DNA from: an uncultured Micrococcales bacterium | GTDB taxonomy: Bacteria > Actinomycetota > Actinomycetes > Actinomycetales > Microbacteriaceae | Direction: 5' to 3' | NCBI GenBank assembly: GCA_903832875.1 | Contig: CAILDA010000006.1 | Location: 1 to 40,491 of the forward strand | DNA: 40,491 nt | Part shown: in pieces, positions 27,831-39,919 of the stretch | Numbering within the stretch: position 1 is the first letter of the stretch | How the letters are laid out: every line of letters begins with the position of its first letter | Program-made: the position numbers and the translations under genes | Notes under the pieces: generated by a model | What the model was told of the DNA's origin: nothing | The model's input: the letters and a program-made list of their open reading frames with translations, nothing else | Database searches by the model: none

Positions 27831-27883
27831 AGTTATCCACAGATAAAAACTTTGCTTTTTGAGTTATCCACAAGGTGTCCACA
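27831..27883 (+). promoter_or_regulatory. DnaA boxes upstream of dnaA (dnaA promoter / oriC part)
   Basis: TTATCCACA at 27833-27841 and 27864-27872, degenerate GTGTCCACA after. Confidence 0.85.
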
Positions 27884-27958
27884 GCCCTTAATTCGCCTAA
27901 GATAATCTGTGGAAAACCAACTGAAACCCGCAAGTTTATTGAACATCGAGAGTACCTA

Positions 27959-29359
27959 ATGGCCGAAGTAACTGGAATCACCACTGAACAGTGGGATGAA
28001 GTTATTTCGCACCTCAAGGAAGATGGTCAGATCTCTGCTCAGCATCTGGGCTTTGTAAAACTTGTTTCAATCCAAGGAATCCTTGGTGAAACCCTGTATT
28101 TGCAGGTGGCTAACGAAATGACCCGCGGAATTATCGAGACTCGGATCAAAGACGAGCTTTTGGATGCTTTGCAACAGATTGGCCTTAGCCCATCACCGAC
28201 CAACATTGGAATCGTGGTGAACCCTGAACTGGCTGACAGCTTCACTGCTAGCCAGCAAAGTTCTGTTCTAGATGAAGATCCAGTAGATGAAGTCCCGGTT
28301 TACACGTCTCAGGAGAGCGTTGGTCCGGTGGAGGGATCTTCTCGCCTAAACCCTAGATACACATTCGAGAGTTTTGTTCAAGGAAACTCAAACAGATTTG
28401 CTTATGCCGCTGCTTTTGCTGTTGCTGAAGTACCCGCTAAGGCTTACAACCCTTTGTTTATCTATGGAAACTCTGGTTTGGGTAAAACCCACCTTTTGCA
28501 TGCCATTGGTAACTATGTTCTCGAATATTGGCCTGGTAAGAAGGTCAGATACGTATCCAGTGAAGTGTTTACCAACGATTTCATCAATGCCATCCAAACC
28601 AACACCAGCTTCAAATTCCAGGCCAAATACCGCCAGGTGGATGTTCTCCTAATTGACGATATTCAGTTCCTGCAGGGTAAAAAAGAGACTCAAGAGTCTT
28701 TCTTTGCTACTTTCAACGCTTTGCATGAACAGGGTAAGCAGGTAGTTATCACCAGCGACGTGTCACCTAAGCTCCTAAACAGCTTTGATGAGCGTATGCG
28801 TAGCCGCTTCGAATGGGGTCTAATGACCGATATTCAGGCTCCAGAACTAGAAACCCGTATCGCTATTCTTCGTAAGAAGGCTGAAAACGACAAGATCAGG
28901 GTTAGCGACGAGATCTTGGACTACATGGCAGCCCGTATTTCGTCAAACATCCGCGAACTTGAGGGTGCTCTAATCCGTGTTACCGCTTTTGCGGCTTTGA
29001 ATAGAACCCAGATTGATATGCCTTTGGTTCAGGCAGTTCTAAAGGATGTTGTTCCACTGGGCGAAGATGCCAACAGTATCGCTCCAATGGAGATAGTCAG
29101 GGCTGTTGCTGAGTATTTCAAACTCACCCAAGAGGAACTTTTTGGTAAATCAAGATCTCAAGCCATTGTTATAGCTCGACAGATTGCCATGTATTTATGC
29201 CGTGAGAAGACGACCATGTCGCTACCTAAGATTGGCGCCTTATTCGGTGGTCGCGACCACACAACTGTGATGTATGCGATCAAAAAGGTTGGCGATCTTA
29301 TGAAGGAACGCCGCTACATTTACAACCAAGTGACCGACGTAATGGCTGGTCTGAAGTAA
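27959..29359 (+). CDS. dnaA: Chromosomal replication initiator DnaA
   Basis: LNPRYTFESFVQGNSNRFAYAAAFAVAEVPAKAYNPLFIYGNSGLGKTHLLHAIGNYV...ALFGGRDHTTVMYAIKKV; ATG at 27959 preferred over track start 27875. Confidence 0.98.
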   Translation: MAEVTGITTEQWDEVISHLKEDGQISAQHLGFVKLVSIQGILGETLYLQVANEMTRGIIETRIKDELLDALQQIGLSPSPTNIGIVVNPELADSFTASQQSSVLDEDPVDEVPVYTSQESVGPVEGSSRLNPRYTFESFVQGNSNRFAYAAAFAVAEVPAKAYNPLFIYGNSGLGKTHLLHAIGNYVLEYWPGKKVRYVSSEVFTNDFINAIQTNTSFKFQAKYRQVDVLLIDDIQFLQGKKETQESFFATFNALHEQGKQVVITSDVSPKLLNSFDERMRSRFEWGLMTDIQAPELETRIAILRKKAENDKIRVSDEILDYMAARISSNIRELEGALIRVTAFAALNRTQIDMPLVQAVLKDVVPLGEDANSIAPMEIVRAVAEYFKLTQEELFGKSRSQAIVIARQIAMYLCREKTTMSLPKIGALFGGRDHTTVMYAIKKVGDLMKERRYIYNQVTDVMAGLK

Positions 29360-29691
29360 AACTTCTCAACATAGCCTGTTTATAAAGTGTGGAAAATTGG
29401 CTTAAATCTGTGTATTACTCCAATTAGCCTGTTAGTTCTAAATTCCTAATTCACAAGCTGTCTAGTTATCCACATTTTTATCCCCAACTGTGTATACAAC
29501 TTTCACGCTTGTTATTCAGGTGAAATTATTGGTGATTAGCCAGTTATCCACATATTCCACAGACGTTAATACTGTTATTAAAGATTTAAAGAAAGATTGA
29601 AAAGCCTATAACTTTTAGGTTTGAGTCAACTGTGCCCATCTAACTTGGTTTATGTGCCAAGATTAACTAACCCCTCCACGAAAGGTGAACT
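29360..29691. other. Probable oriC segment (dnaA-dnaN intergenic)
   Basis: TTATCCACA at 29466-29474 and 29544-29552, TGTGGAAAA 29388-29396, AT-rich tract TTAAAGATTTAAAGAAAGATTG; 332-bp noncoding gap. Confidence 0.75.
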
Positions 29692-30840
29692 GTGAAGTTC
29701 CAGGTAAATCGCGACGTTCTAGCCGATGCCGTTTCTTTCGCTGCAAGAATGCTTCAATCAAAGCCGACATCTCAAATCCTTTCAGGTATGAGATTGGTAG
29801 CTGACGCTAACTCTTTACAGATTTCAGTCTTCGATCATGACGTTTCAGCCCAAACAGACTTGGTAGCAAACGTTGAGCAATCCGGAACAGCTTTGGTTTC
29901 AGGTCGTTTACTAAATGAAATCGTTAGTCGTCTTCCAAACCAACCGGTAAACATTGTTATCGATGGAACTAAAGCAGTTCTTACTTGTGGAACATCAAAA
30001 TTTGAATTGGCAACATTACCAATAGAGCAATACCCAACTCTTCCGCCAATACCTCCGGTAACAGGAACTATTGATGGAGAAGCTTTTATTGCTGCTATTA
30101 GACGAGTTGGAGTAGCTTCAGCTAAAGACTCGACTAGACCTTTCCAAAAGGGTATCCAAATTAAAGCAAACGACACTTCGGTTATGTTTACTGCGGCTGA
30201 TCCAAACCGTATTGCTAGATGCCAGGTTCCTTGGTTGGGTAAGAGTGTGGCGGATGACACCTCAGCAGTTGTGCTGACTAAGACAATGCAAGACATTGAG
30301 AAGACTTTTGCAAACCTTGGTGAAATTAATATCTCTATCGCCAGTGAAGGTGAAAGAGGGATGGTTGCCTTCCAAGCGAAAAACAGAGTGGTAACCACCA
30401 TTGTTCTAAACATTGAAAACTACCCAGACATTGATCAGTACTTCCCTACCAATTTAGAAGAATCTGCGATTGTAAATAAACAAGACCTAATTGATGCGAC
30501 CCGAAGAGTTGAGTTGGTTGTCAATGAATCTGAAGACACTATTCGTTACTCATTCGAAGAAGGGTCAGTAAATCTCGAATCCACAAGTTCTGAAAACAAT
30601 GCAACCGAAAGTGTTGAAGCAACACTTAACGGGAACCCAACAAGCTTGCGCTTTAAGCCATGGTTATTCCATGATGGCTTAGCGCAGATCACCAGTGAAT
30701 TTGTTAAAATTGAATTCACAAAGAACCAAAGGGACCCATCTCGTCCTGGCCCTATCATCATGTCAAGCCAAACCTCCAAAGATGCAGCCTCGCCTGACAG
30801 CTATCGCTATTTGCTAAACCCAAACATGCTCAAGCGTTAA
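29692..30840 (+). CDS. dnaN: DNA polymerase III beta sliding clamp
   Basis: GTG start; KFQVNRDVLADAVSFAARMLQSKPTSQILSGMRLVAD...FHDGLAQITSEFVKIEFTKNQRDPSRPGPIIM. Confidence 0.97.
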   Translation: MKFQVNRDVLADAVSFAARMLQSKPTSQILSGMRLVADANSLQISVFDHDVSAQTDLVANVEQSGTALVSGRLLNEIVSRLPNQPVNIVIDGTKAVLTCGTSKFELATLPIEQYPTLPPIPPVTGTIDGEAFIAAIRRVGVASAKDSTRPFQKGIQIKANDTSVMFTAADPNRIARCQVPWLGKSVADDTSAVVLTKTMQDIEKTFANLGEINISIASEGERGMVAFQAKNRVVTTIVLNIENYPDIDQYFPTNLEESAIVNKQDLIDATRRVELVVNESEDTIRYSFEEGSVNLESTSSENNATESVEATLNGNPTSLRFKPWLFHDGLAQITSEFVKIEFTKNQRDPSRPGPIIMSSQTSKDAASPDSYRYLLNPNMLKR

Positions 30841-30871
30841 GCGTAAAGTTAACAAATCGAAAGGCACCACA

Positions 30872-31756
30872 ATGCACATTGGACTAATTGGCCTCGGCAA
30901 AATGGGTGGCAACATGCGTACCCGTCTTCGCAACAAAGGAATTGAAGTTACCGGCTATGCCCGTAGCAAAGATGTCTCTGACGTTGACACCATTGAAGAA
31001 ATGATTGCGGCACTGCCGTCACCAAAGATCGTTTGGATCATGGTCCCACATGGCCAACCAACCGACGATGTAATCAACGAAGTTGAGAAGCATCTATCAG
31101 CTGGCGATCTAATCATCGAAGGTGGAAACTCTAGATTTAGCGAAGACATTCGTCACGCTGCTCAGTTAGCACCTAAGGGTATTGGTTACCTTGACTGTGG
31201 TGTTTCTGGCGGAGTTTGGGGACTGCAAAATGGTTACGGTCTAATGGTTGGTGGCGATGAGAAGTTAGTGGCTCAAGCTATGCCGATCTTTGATGCACTG
31301 CGTCCTGAAGGTGAAAGAGCTGAAGGCTTTGTTCACGTCGGTGATGTTGGTGCAGGTCACTACGCCAAGATGGTGCACAACGGTATTGAATACGCCATGA
31401 TGCAGGCTTTCGCTGAAGGCTATGAACTTCTAGAAAAGAAGGACATCATCAAGGATGTTCACGGAACCTTTGCCGCCTGGCAACGAGGAACAGTTGTTCG
31501 TTCTTGGCTTCTAGATCTTCTAGTGCTAGCTCTTGAAGAAGACCCAAACCTAAGCAAGATCAAGGGTTACGTCGAAGACTCTGGTGAAGGTCGCTGGACA
31601 GTTGAAGAAGGTATTGCTAACGCTGTTCCAATGCCAGCAATTACTGCTTCGCTGTTTGCACGTTTCACAAGCAGACAAGATGATTCACCTGCGATGAAGG
31701 CTGTAGCTGCACTTCGTAACCAGTTCGGTGGTCACGCGGTCAAAAAGGCGGAGTAG
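30872..31756 (+). CDS. gnd: 6-phosphogluconate dehydrogenase (decarboxylating, short form)
   Basis: MHIGLIGLGKMGGNMRTRLRNKGIEVTGYARS...LDCGVSGGVWGLQNGYGLMVGG...HYAKMVHNGIEYAMMQAFAEGYELL. Confidence 0.95.
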   Translation: MHIGLIGLGKMGGNMRTRLRNKGIEVTGYARSKDVSDVDTIEEMIAALPSPKIVWIMVPHGQPTDDVINEVEKHLSAGDLIIEGGNSRFSEDIRHAAQLAPKGIGYLDCGVSGGVWGLQNGYGLMVGGDEKLVAQAMPIFDALRPEGERAEGFVHVGDVGAGHYAKMVHNGIEYAMMQAFAEGYELLEKKDIIKDVHGTFAAWQRGTVVRSWLLDLLVLALEEDPNLSKIKGYVEDSGEGRWTVEEGIANAVPMPAITASLFARFTSRQDDSPAMKAVAALRNQFGGHAVKKAE

Positions 31757-31765
31757 GTTTTATAG

Positions 31766-32935
31766 ATGCACGTTAAGCATCTGACTCTTTCTAATTTTCG
31801 CAATTACACAACTGCAGAATTACCGCTTAACCTGGGCATCAACTTATTCGTTGGTAAAAACGGTCAAGGTAAAACTAATCTTGCTGAAGCTATTTTTTAT
31901 TGCGCAACTTTGACATCTCATAGAGTAGGCGGTTATCAACCTCTAATCAAACAATCCGAAACTCAAGCAATCATCAGATTGCTTGCAGGCTTCGAAGATA
32001 GAGAAAATCTTTTAGAGCTTGAACTAAACGTCGATGGTGCGAATCGAGCTCGAGTAAATAAAAGCGAAATCAACCGAATCCGAGACGTGCTCGGTTACGT
32101 CAATGCCGTGATCTTCTCCCCCGAAGATTTGGATATCGTCAAACGTGACCCATCAAATCGAAGAGCCTTCATCGATGAACTTCTGATTCAACTAACCCCT
32201 CGTTTAGCTGGTGTTTACAGTGACTATGAAAGAGTTCTGAAGCAGAGAAACACTCTGCTTAGAACTTCTAAGAATCTGTCGGCTAATTCACCAGGCTTAG
32301 CCACTTTAGGTTCTTGGGATGAATCACTAGTGAAAATCGGATCAGAGATTATTGCTAGTAGACATGAAATCATTCAACGAATGATCCCGCATCTAAAAGA
32401 CGCATATGCAGCTATTGCAGATGAGAAGAATGACCCGAACATAAGTATTCGTTCATCACTGTTAGCCAAATCAATTGTTGAACCTGAGTTAGAAGTAGAT
32501 GGTGTCTATCTTGAAACTAATAACCGTGCAGAAATCGAAGCGCTCTTCAGAGCAAAACTTCTAGAGGTCAGACCTAAAGAACTTGAAAGAGGAGTAACAC
32601 TGGTTGGACCACACAGAGATGACTTGGTTCTGTTCCTAGGCACTCTCCCTGCTAAGGGATACATCAGTCATGGTGAATCGTGGTCTTATGCGCTAGCTCT
32701 CAAGTTAGCTAGTGCAGCGTTACTTCGGAAAGATTCCAGAGCAGGCGACCCGGTCTTGATTCTTGATGATGTATTTGCTGAATTGGATTTAATTCGCAGA
32801 TCTAGACTTGCCAATTTGATAGCGGATAATGAACAGGTGATTATTACAGCGGCGGTAGCAGAGGATGTTCCTAGTGAACTTAGGGCATCTCGCTTTGTTG
32901 TCTTAGCTGGAACTGTCGAGGGTCAGAATGGCTGA
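31766..32935 (+). CDS. recF: DNA replication/repair protein RecF
   Basis: MHVKHLTLSNFRNYTTAELPLNLGINLFVGKNGQGKTNLAEAIFYCATLTSHR. Confidence 0.97.
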   Translation: MHVKHLTLSNFRNYTTAELPLNLGINLFVGKNGQGKTNLAEAIFYCATLTSHRVGGYQPLIKQSETQAIIRLLAGFEDRENLLELELNVDGANRARVNKSEINRIRDVLGYVNAVIFSPEDLDIVKRDPSNRRAFIDELLIQLTPRLAGVYSDYERVLKQRNTLLRTSKNLSANSPGLATLGSWDESLVKIGSEIIASRHEIIQRMIPHLKDAYAAIADEKNDPNISIRSSLLAKSIVEPELEVDGVYLETNNRAEIEALFRAKLLEVRPKELERGVTLVGPHRDDLVLFLGTLPAKGYISHGESWSYALALKLASAALLRKDSRAGDPVLILDDVFAELDLIRRSRLANLIADNEQVIITAAVAEDVPSELRASRFVVLAGTVEGQNG

Positions 32936-33413
32936 AGATAAAGACGTCGCAGTTGAGTTTTATTACCGAATGCGAGCAGCAGTTACTGGTCGGAAGGACC
33001 GGGACACTATAAGACGTGAAAAGGGCCAAAGGCAAAGATCCAAGCCTTTTGACGTTGGTCGTCAACCAAAGACTGTTCTATCGACAATAGATGGCCTAAT
33101 TCAGAGCTTTGGCTGGCAAAGCAAGGTTGCCGAAGGCGACTTGTTTGCTAACTGGAAGGAACTGGTCGGGGTTCAGGTAGCGCAAAACAGCTTTCCAGAG
33201 GACCTCAGCAAGGGCATTTTGACGGTTAGATGCAAAAGCACAGCCTGGGCTACTCAGCTTCGAATCATGCAGGCTGACATTCTGACCAAGATCGAAGAGA
33301 GATTGCCTGAACTTAAGGTCAAAGAACTAAGGTTTATCGGCCCTCAAGCGCCTAGTTTTAAGCGTGGAATTCGATCTGTACCAGGTCGTGGTCCTAGGGA
33401 CACTTTCGGGTAA
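32928..33413 (+). CDS. DUF721 (DciA-like) protein
   Basis: GWQSKVAEGDLFANWKELVGVQVAQNSFPEDLSKGILTVRCKSTAWATQLRIMQADILTKIEERLP; recF-gyrB position. Confidence 0.9.
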   Translation: MAEDKDVAVEFYYRMRAAVTGRKDRDTIRREKGQRQRSKPFDVGRQPKTVLSTIDGLIQSFGWQSKVAEGDLFANWKELVGVQVAQNSFPEDLSKGILTVRCKSTAWATQLRIMQADILTKIEERLPELKVKELRFIGPQAPSFKRGIRSVPGRGPRDTFG

Positions 33414-33456
33414 TAGACCCAAATTACTGTCCCTAGTAATTTATTGGCATATAGCG

Positions 33457-33477
33457 AGTTATCCACAGGTAAAAACT
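33457..33477 (+). promoter_or_regulatory. DnaA box upstream of gyrB
   Basis: AGTTATCCACAGGTAAAAACT; 20/21 identical to the element upstream of dnaA. Confidence 0.7.
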
Positions 33478-33614
33478 CACTAAAATAACGCCCTGAAAAG
33501 ACCGTTTAAAGCCTCATTTAGTCGGCTAAAAAGGTAGAATTGAGCAGTTAGTTACCCCGGATTTAAGTCGTCTTACTGAAGGCGCTGTCGTGTGGGCCTG
33601 ACTCGATGATTTAG

Positions 33615-35567
<1,953 letters not shown>

Positions 35568-35581
35568 AGCGGGAGAAGACT

Positions 35582-38092
35582 ATGACAGAAAATAATGAAC
35601 CTGTAGTTGACAGAGTTGAACAGATCGACATCAATGTCGAAATGCAAAGGTCTTACCTTGACTATGCGATGAGCGTTATCGTTGGCCGTGCCTTGCCGGA
35701 TGTGCGAGATGGTCTAAAGCCAGTTCACCGCCGAGTGATCTATGGAATGTTTGATGGCGGTTACCGTCCAGATAAGCAGTTCAGCAAGTGCTCACGTGTT
35801 GTTGGTGAAGTTATGGGTCAGTTCCACCCGCACGGTGATGGCGCTATCTATGACACCCTTGTTCGTCTCGTTCAGGAATGGAACCTCAGGTATCCACTGG
35901 TCAACGGCCAGGGCAACTTCGGTTCTCCCGGTAACGATGGTGCAGCAGCTCCTCGTTACACAGAGTGTCGTATGGCTCCTCTTGCTCTTGAGATGGTTCG
36001 TGACATTGATGAAGACACCGTCAACTTCCAGGACAACTATGACGGTAGAACTCAGGAACCAACAGTTCTGCCAAGCCGTATTCCTAACCTGCTAATCAAC
36101 GGATCTATCGGTATTGCTGTTGCGATGGCAACTAACATTCCACCGCACAACCTTCGTGAAGTTGCTGAAGGTGCACAGTGGGCATTAGCTAATCCAGACG
36201 CAACGCAAGAAGAATTACTTGAAGCTTTGATGCAGAGAATCAAGGGACCAGATTTCCCAACCGCTGCAACCATTCTTGGTTCCTCTGGAATTAGAGACGC
36301 CTATAGAACTGGTCGCGGTTCAATCACAATGCGAGCGATCGTTAACGTTGAAGAACTGCAAAACAGAACTTGCCTAGTTGTTACTGAACTTCCTTACCAA
36401 GTTAACCCAGACAACCTAGCTCTAAAGATCGCTGAACTAGTTAAAGAAGGAAGAGTCACCGGTATCGCAGATATTCGTGATGAGACTTCCGGTAGAACTG
36501 GTCAGCGTTTAGTAATAGTTCTAAAGAAAGATGCGGTTGCTCAGGTTGTTCTAAACAACCTTTACAAGTTCACTCCGCTGCAAGAAAACTTCAGCGCTAA
36601 CATGTTGGCTCTTGTTGATGGCGTTCCAAGAACTCTTAGCCTTGATGGTTTTATTAAGCACTGGGTCACTCATCAAATTGAAGTGATTGTTAGGAGAACT
36701 CAGTTCCGCCTTCGCAAAGCTGAAGAGCGTGCACATATTCTTCGTGGTTACCTCAAAGCACTAGATGCGCTTGATGAAGTCATTAAGTTAATTAGAGCTA
36801 GTGCAACAGCAGAAGATGCTCGCGATGGTTTGATGAAACTTCTAGCTATTGATGAATTGCAGGCAAGAGCAATCTTGAACATGCAGTTGCGTCAACTAGC
36901 AGCTCTTGAGCGTCAGAAGATCATTGATGAAGCTGCTGAATTAGAAGCACTCATTATTGAATACAAGGCAATCATTGCTGATCCTGCACTGCAGAGAAGC
37001 ATCATCAGCGAAGAACTCGAAGATGTTGTTAAGCGTCACGGCGACGATCGTCGAACAGTTATCTTGCCTGGTGAAGATGGTGTTACCGATCTTGATCTAA
37101 TTCCTGAAGAGGAAATGGTTATCACCATTACTCGCGGCGGATACATCAAGAGAACTAAGAGTGATAACTATCGTTCACAGCACCGCGGTGGTAAAGGTGT
37201 GAAAGGTGCAAGCCTTCGTGCAGATGATGTGGTTGAACATTTCTTTGTGACCACAACTCATCACTACCTCTTGTTCTTTACAAACAAGGGACGTGTTTAC
37301 AGAACAAAGGCTTACGAAGTTCAAGAAGCAGGAAGAGATGCAAAGGGTCAGCACGCAGCTAACCTTCTAGCTTTGCAACCTGATGAGAAGATCGCTCAAG
37401 TTCTAGACATTCGTGACTATCAGCAAGCAGAGTATTTAGTTATTGCCACTAAGTCGGGACTTGTGAAGAAGACCTCACTTGAGGCTTATGACACTTCTCG
37501 CTCTGGTGGAGTTATTGCTATCAAACTTCGTGAAGATGATGAAGTTGTTTCTGCGATGCTTGTCAATCAATCAGATGATCTACTTCTTGTTTCAAACAAA
37601 GGTATGTCAATCAGATTCTCAGCTAGCGATGAATCCCTTCGCCCAATGGGAAGAGATACCAGTGGAAACATCGGTATGCATTTCCGTTCCGGCGATCACC
37701 TGCTATCAGCAGATGTGATTACCGATAAGGGCTTCGTCTTTGTTGTCACCGAAGGTGGTTTTGCTAAGCGCACAGCCGTTGAGCAGTATCGACTCCAGAA
37801 CCGCGGTGGTATCGGTATCAAGGTAGCCAAGCTTGAAGAAAAGCGCGGAGATATCGTCGGAGCCCTGATCGTTGAAGAAGACGACGAGGTTCTAATCGTC
37901 CTTACCAGCGGTAAAGTGGTCAGGTCAGCTGTGAGTGAAGTTCCTGCTCGTGGCCGAGACACCATGGGTGTTGTTTTTGCTCGTTTCGATGATGAAGACT
38001 CAGTTCTAGGATTAGCTAAGAACAGTGAGCGTAATCTCGAAGGCGCAGAAACAGGTGCCGTTGAGGTTGTAACTGAAGAGTCAGGAGAGTAA
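35582..38092 (+). CDS. gyrA: DNA gyrase subunit A
   Basis: [37 protein letters not shown]...[22 protein letters not shown]. Confidence 0.98.
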   Translation: MTENNEPVVDRVEQIDINVEMQRSYLDYAMSVIVGRALPDVRDGLKPVHRRVIYGMFDGGYRPDKQFSKCSRVVGEVMGQFHPHGDGAIYDTLVRLVQEWNLRYPLVNGQGNFGSPGNDGAAAPRYTECRMAPLALEMVRDIDEDTVNFQDNYDGRTQEPTVLPSRIPNLLINGSIGIAVAMATNIPPHNLREVAEGAQWALANPDATQEELLEALMQRIKGPDFPTAATILGSSGIRDAYRTGRGSITMRAIVNVEELQNRTCLVVTELPYQVNPDNLALKIAELVKEGRVTGIADIRDETSGRTGQRLVIVLKKDAVAQVVLNNLYKFTPLQENFSANMLALVDGVPRTLSLDGFIKHWVTHQIEVIVRRTQFRLRKAEERAHILRGYLKALDALDEVIKLIRASATAEDARDGLMKLLAIDELQARAILNMQLRQLAALERQKIIDEAAELEALIIEYKAIIADPALQRSIISEELEDVVKRHGDDRRTVILPGEDGVTDLDLIPEEEMVITITRGGYIKRTKSDNYRSQHRGGKGVKGASLRADDVVEHFFVTTTHHYLLFFTNKGRVYRTKAYEVQEAGRDAKGQHAANLLALQPDEKIAQVLDIRDYQQAEYLVIATKSGLVKKTSLEAYDTSRSGGVIAIKLREDDEVVSAMLVNQSDDLLLVSNKGMSIRFSASDESLRPMGRDTSGNIGMHFRSGDHLLSADVITDKGFVFVVTEGGFAKRTAVEQYRLQNRGGIGIKVAKLEEKRGDIVGALIVEEDDEVLIVLTSGKVVRSAVSEVPARGRDTMGVVFARFDDEDSVLGLAKNSERNLEGAETGAVEVVTEESGE

Positions 38093-38461
38093 ATGAGCAT
38101 GTTTTCACGTCAGGTAAGACGCACTGAATCATCAGGGGCTAAACCTGTGAACCTAAAGTTGGTTAAGGTCAACTTCTGGTCTGTAGTTAGATTTGCCTTC
38201 ATTTTGACTGTTGCGCTAGGAATTGGGCTTGTCATCGCATTGACCCTAGTGTTCTTCATCTTGAATCTTGCTGGTTTCAGCAACCTCTTGAAGAGCTTCC
38301 TAACAGTCGATGTGACCCTGCCAGCAGTGCTTTCAGTGTCTTTGAGCATCGCTGTCTTCCTAATCGTTGTTGGAACAGTACTAGCAGGCGTTTGGGCTGC
38401 AATGTTCAACATCATCGCCAGGATCACTGGCGGAGTATCAGTAGGTTTCACGAATAACTAA
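38093..38461 (+). CDS. DUF3566 transmembrane protein
   Basis: LKLVKVNFWSVVRFAFILTVALGIGLVIALTLVFFILNLAGF...MFNIIARITGGVSVGF; start abuts gyrA stop. Confidence 0.9.
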   Translation: MSMFSRQVRRTESSGAKPVNLKLVKVNFWSVVRFAFILTVALGIGLVIALTLVFFILNLAGFSNLLKSFLTVDVTLPAVLSVSLSIAVFLIVVGTVLAGVWAAMFNIIARITGGVSVGFTNN

Positions 38462-38531
38462 ATAACGGCCAATGTTCAAACTTTCGGTTTGAGACAACGC
38501 CTCATATCAGATAAGGTTAAGTCTGCTCAAC

Positions 38532-38605
38532 GGGCCTATAGCTCAGGTGGTTAGAGCGCTTCACTGATAATGAAGAGGTCGGAGGTTCAAGTCCTCCTAG
38601 GCCCA
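38532..38605 (+). tRNA. tRNA-Ile(GAT)
   Basis: GGGCCTATAGCTCAGGTGGTTAGAGCGCTTCACTGATAATGAAGAGGTCGGAGGTTCAAGTCCTCCTAGGCCCA, followed by CCA. Confidence 0.97.
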
Positions 38606-38640
38606 CCAGGAAGTACTCTCAACCGAGTGGGCTTCCGAAT

Positions 38641-38713
38641 GGGGACTTAGCTCAGTTGGTAGAGCACCTGCTTTGCAAGCAGGGGGTCAGGGGTTCGACC
38701 CCCCTAGTCTCCA
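38641..38713 (+). tRNA. tRNA-Ala(TGC)
   Basis: GGGGACTTAGCTCAGTTGGTAGAGCACCTGCTTTGCAAGCAGGGGGTCAGGGGTTCGACCCCCCTAGTCTCCA, CCA not encoded. Confidence 0.97.
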
Positions 38714-38722
38714 CTCAAGTGG

Positions 38723-38753
38723 AAAGACCGGTCAGAAATGGCCGGTCTTTTTA
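38723..38753 (+). terminator. Terminator after tRNA-Ala
   Basis: AAAGACCGG-N10-CCGGTCTTTTTA. Confidence 0.8.
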
Positions 38754-38864
38754 TTTAATCGCCAGGAGATATTCCAACTAGAGGCCGCCACTGTTGGATG
38801 TGGTGGGGGTAGCATCAAAGTAGGCAAGGTTTCTAAACTATAAAGATTGTGATCGGGGATTTAC

Positions 38865-39452
38865 ATGAACAAGGCATCAGTTCTGAAAGCTGTTTTAGCG
38901 TTCGGTTTAGTTTTTGGGTTAGCTGGTTGTGCACCGGCAGAAACTCAAGCTCAGATTGAAGCGGACTTCATCAAGATTGCTAAAGACTCATGTGCGAAAG
39001 CGCAGAAGGAAGACGTCATTCAGAGGTACACCAATGACAAGCCAGCGAGAGTTATTGCTCTATCAAGAGATCACGCATACAAGGATTACAGCGCGATTTA
39101 TTTTGACAACGAAGACAAAGCACAAGTGATATATGAGCTTGAGCTAACAGTTTGTGGACCTAGCTACCTGCTATCAATGCAAGAAGAAGCTAACCACGAT
39201 AACTCAGGTGATTATGAACACCACATCAAGAGAAACGATGATGGCACGTACACCTGGACACAACATGTTTACAGTGAAGAAGGCGGAAAGCTTGCTGACA
39301 CAATTTTCACTGTGCTAAACGGCGTTATCGTATCTGCTGATAGTGAAGGGCTTCAACAGGATCAAACCATTGAGTATGGTCCTGTAACAGGGGCAGATCT
39401 TCAAGCCCTCAAGGATGCTGTTGATGCAGAACTAGAAAGATTGAACGAATAG
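38865..39452 (+). CDS. Predicted lipoprotein, hypothetical
   Basis: MNKASVLKAVLAFGLVFGLAGCAPAETQ; lipobox LAGC. Confidence 0.75.
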   Translation: MNKASVLKAVLAFGLVFGLAGCAPAETQAQIEADFIKIAKDSCAKAQKEDVIQRYTNDKPARVIALSRDHAYKDYSAIYFDNEDKAQVIYELELTVCGPSYLLSMQEEANHDNSGDYEHHIKRNDDGTYTWTQHVYSEEGGKLADTIFTVLNGVIVSADSEGLQQDQTIEYGPVTGADLQALKDAVDAELERLNE

Positions 39453-39469
39453 AAATAGAACTTAGAGAA

Positions 39470-39919
39470 GTGCACCAAGATGATGTCTTGGTGTTCTTTT
39501 CGTTTATGCAGGATAAAGAATCATTGTGGCAAGCAGCCTTTACTAGCGCTGACCCAAGCGACCTAGATGCACACAACAAGCATCGGGAAAAGATTCTCAA
39601 TGATCCTCAAATCCTCAATAGAACAATCGTCTCTGACGGAGTAGTTGTTGGGAGTGTAGGACGCTATTTCATGGATGGTGTTGCTCAAGTTACTTATTGG
39701 ATTGGTTCAGAATTCAAAAACAAGGGCATAGCAACAGCTGCTTTAGCTAAGTTACTTGTCATTGATCAGACAAGACCAATGGAATCAAGAACTGCTTTCG
39801 ATAATGAAGCTTCAGCCAGGGTTCTTCAGAAGAATGGTTTCTCTGTTGTTGGAACGGATAAATACTTTGCTAATGCTAGAGGCGAAGAAATAGCAGAGAC
39901 TATTTGGCGATTGGTTTAA
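39470..39919 (+). CDS. GNAT-family N-acetyltransferase
   Basis: GSVGRYFMDGVAQVTYWIGSEFKNKGIATAALAKLLVIDQTRPMESRTAFDNEASARVLQKNGFSVVG; GTG at 39470, N-terminus may begin slightly upstream. Confidence 0.88.
   Translation: MHQDDVLVFFSFMQDKESLWQAAFTSADPSDLDAHNKHREKILNDPQILNRTIVSDGVVVGSVGRYFMDGVAQVTYWIGSEFKNKGIATAALAKLLVIDQTRPMESRTAFDNEASARVLQKNGFSVVGTDKYFANARGEEIAETIWRLV

Noticed and set aside
29835-30413. 192-aa ORF antisense to dnaN
   Set aside because: Entirely within dnaN on the opposite strand; no family resemblance or independent SD support
37696-38100. 134-aa Ser/Thr-rich ORF antisense to gyrA 3' end
   Set aside because: Shadow ORF of gyrA codon usage
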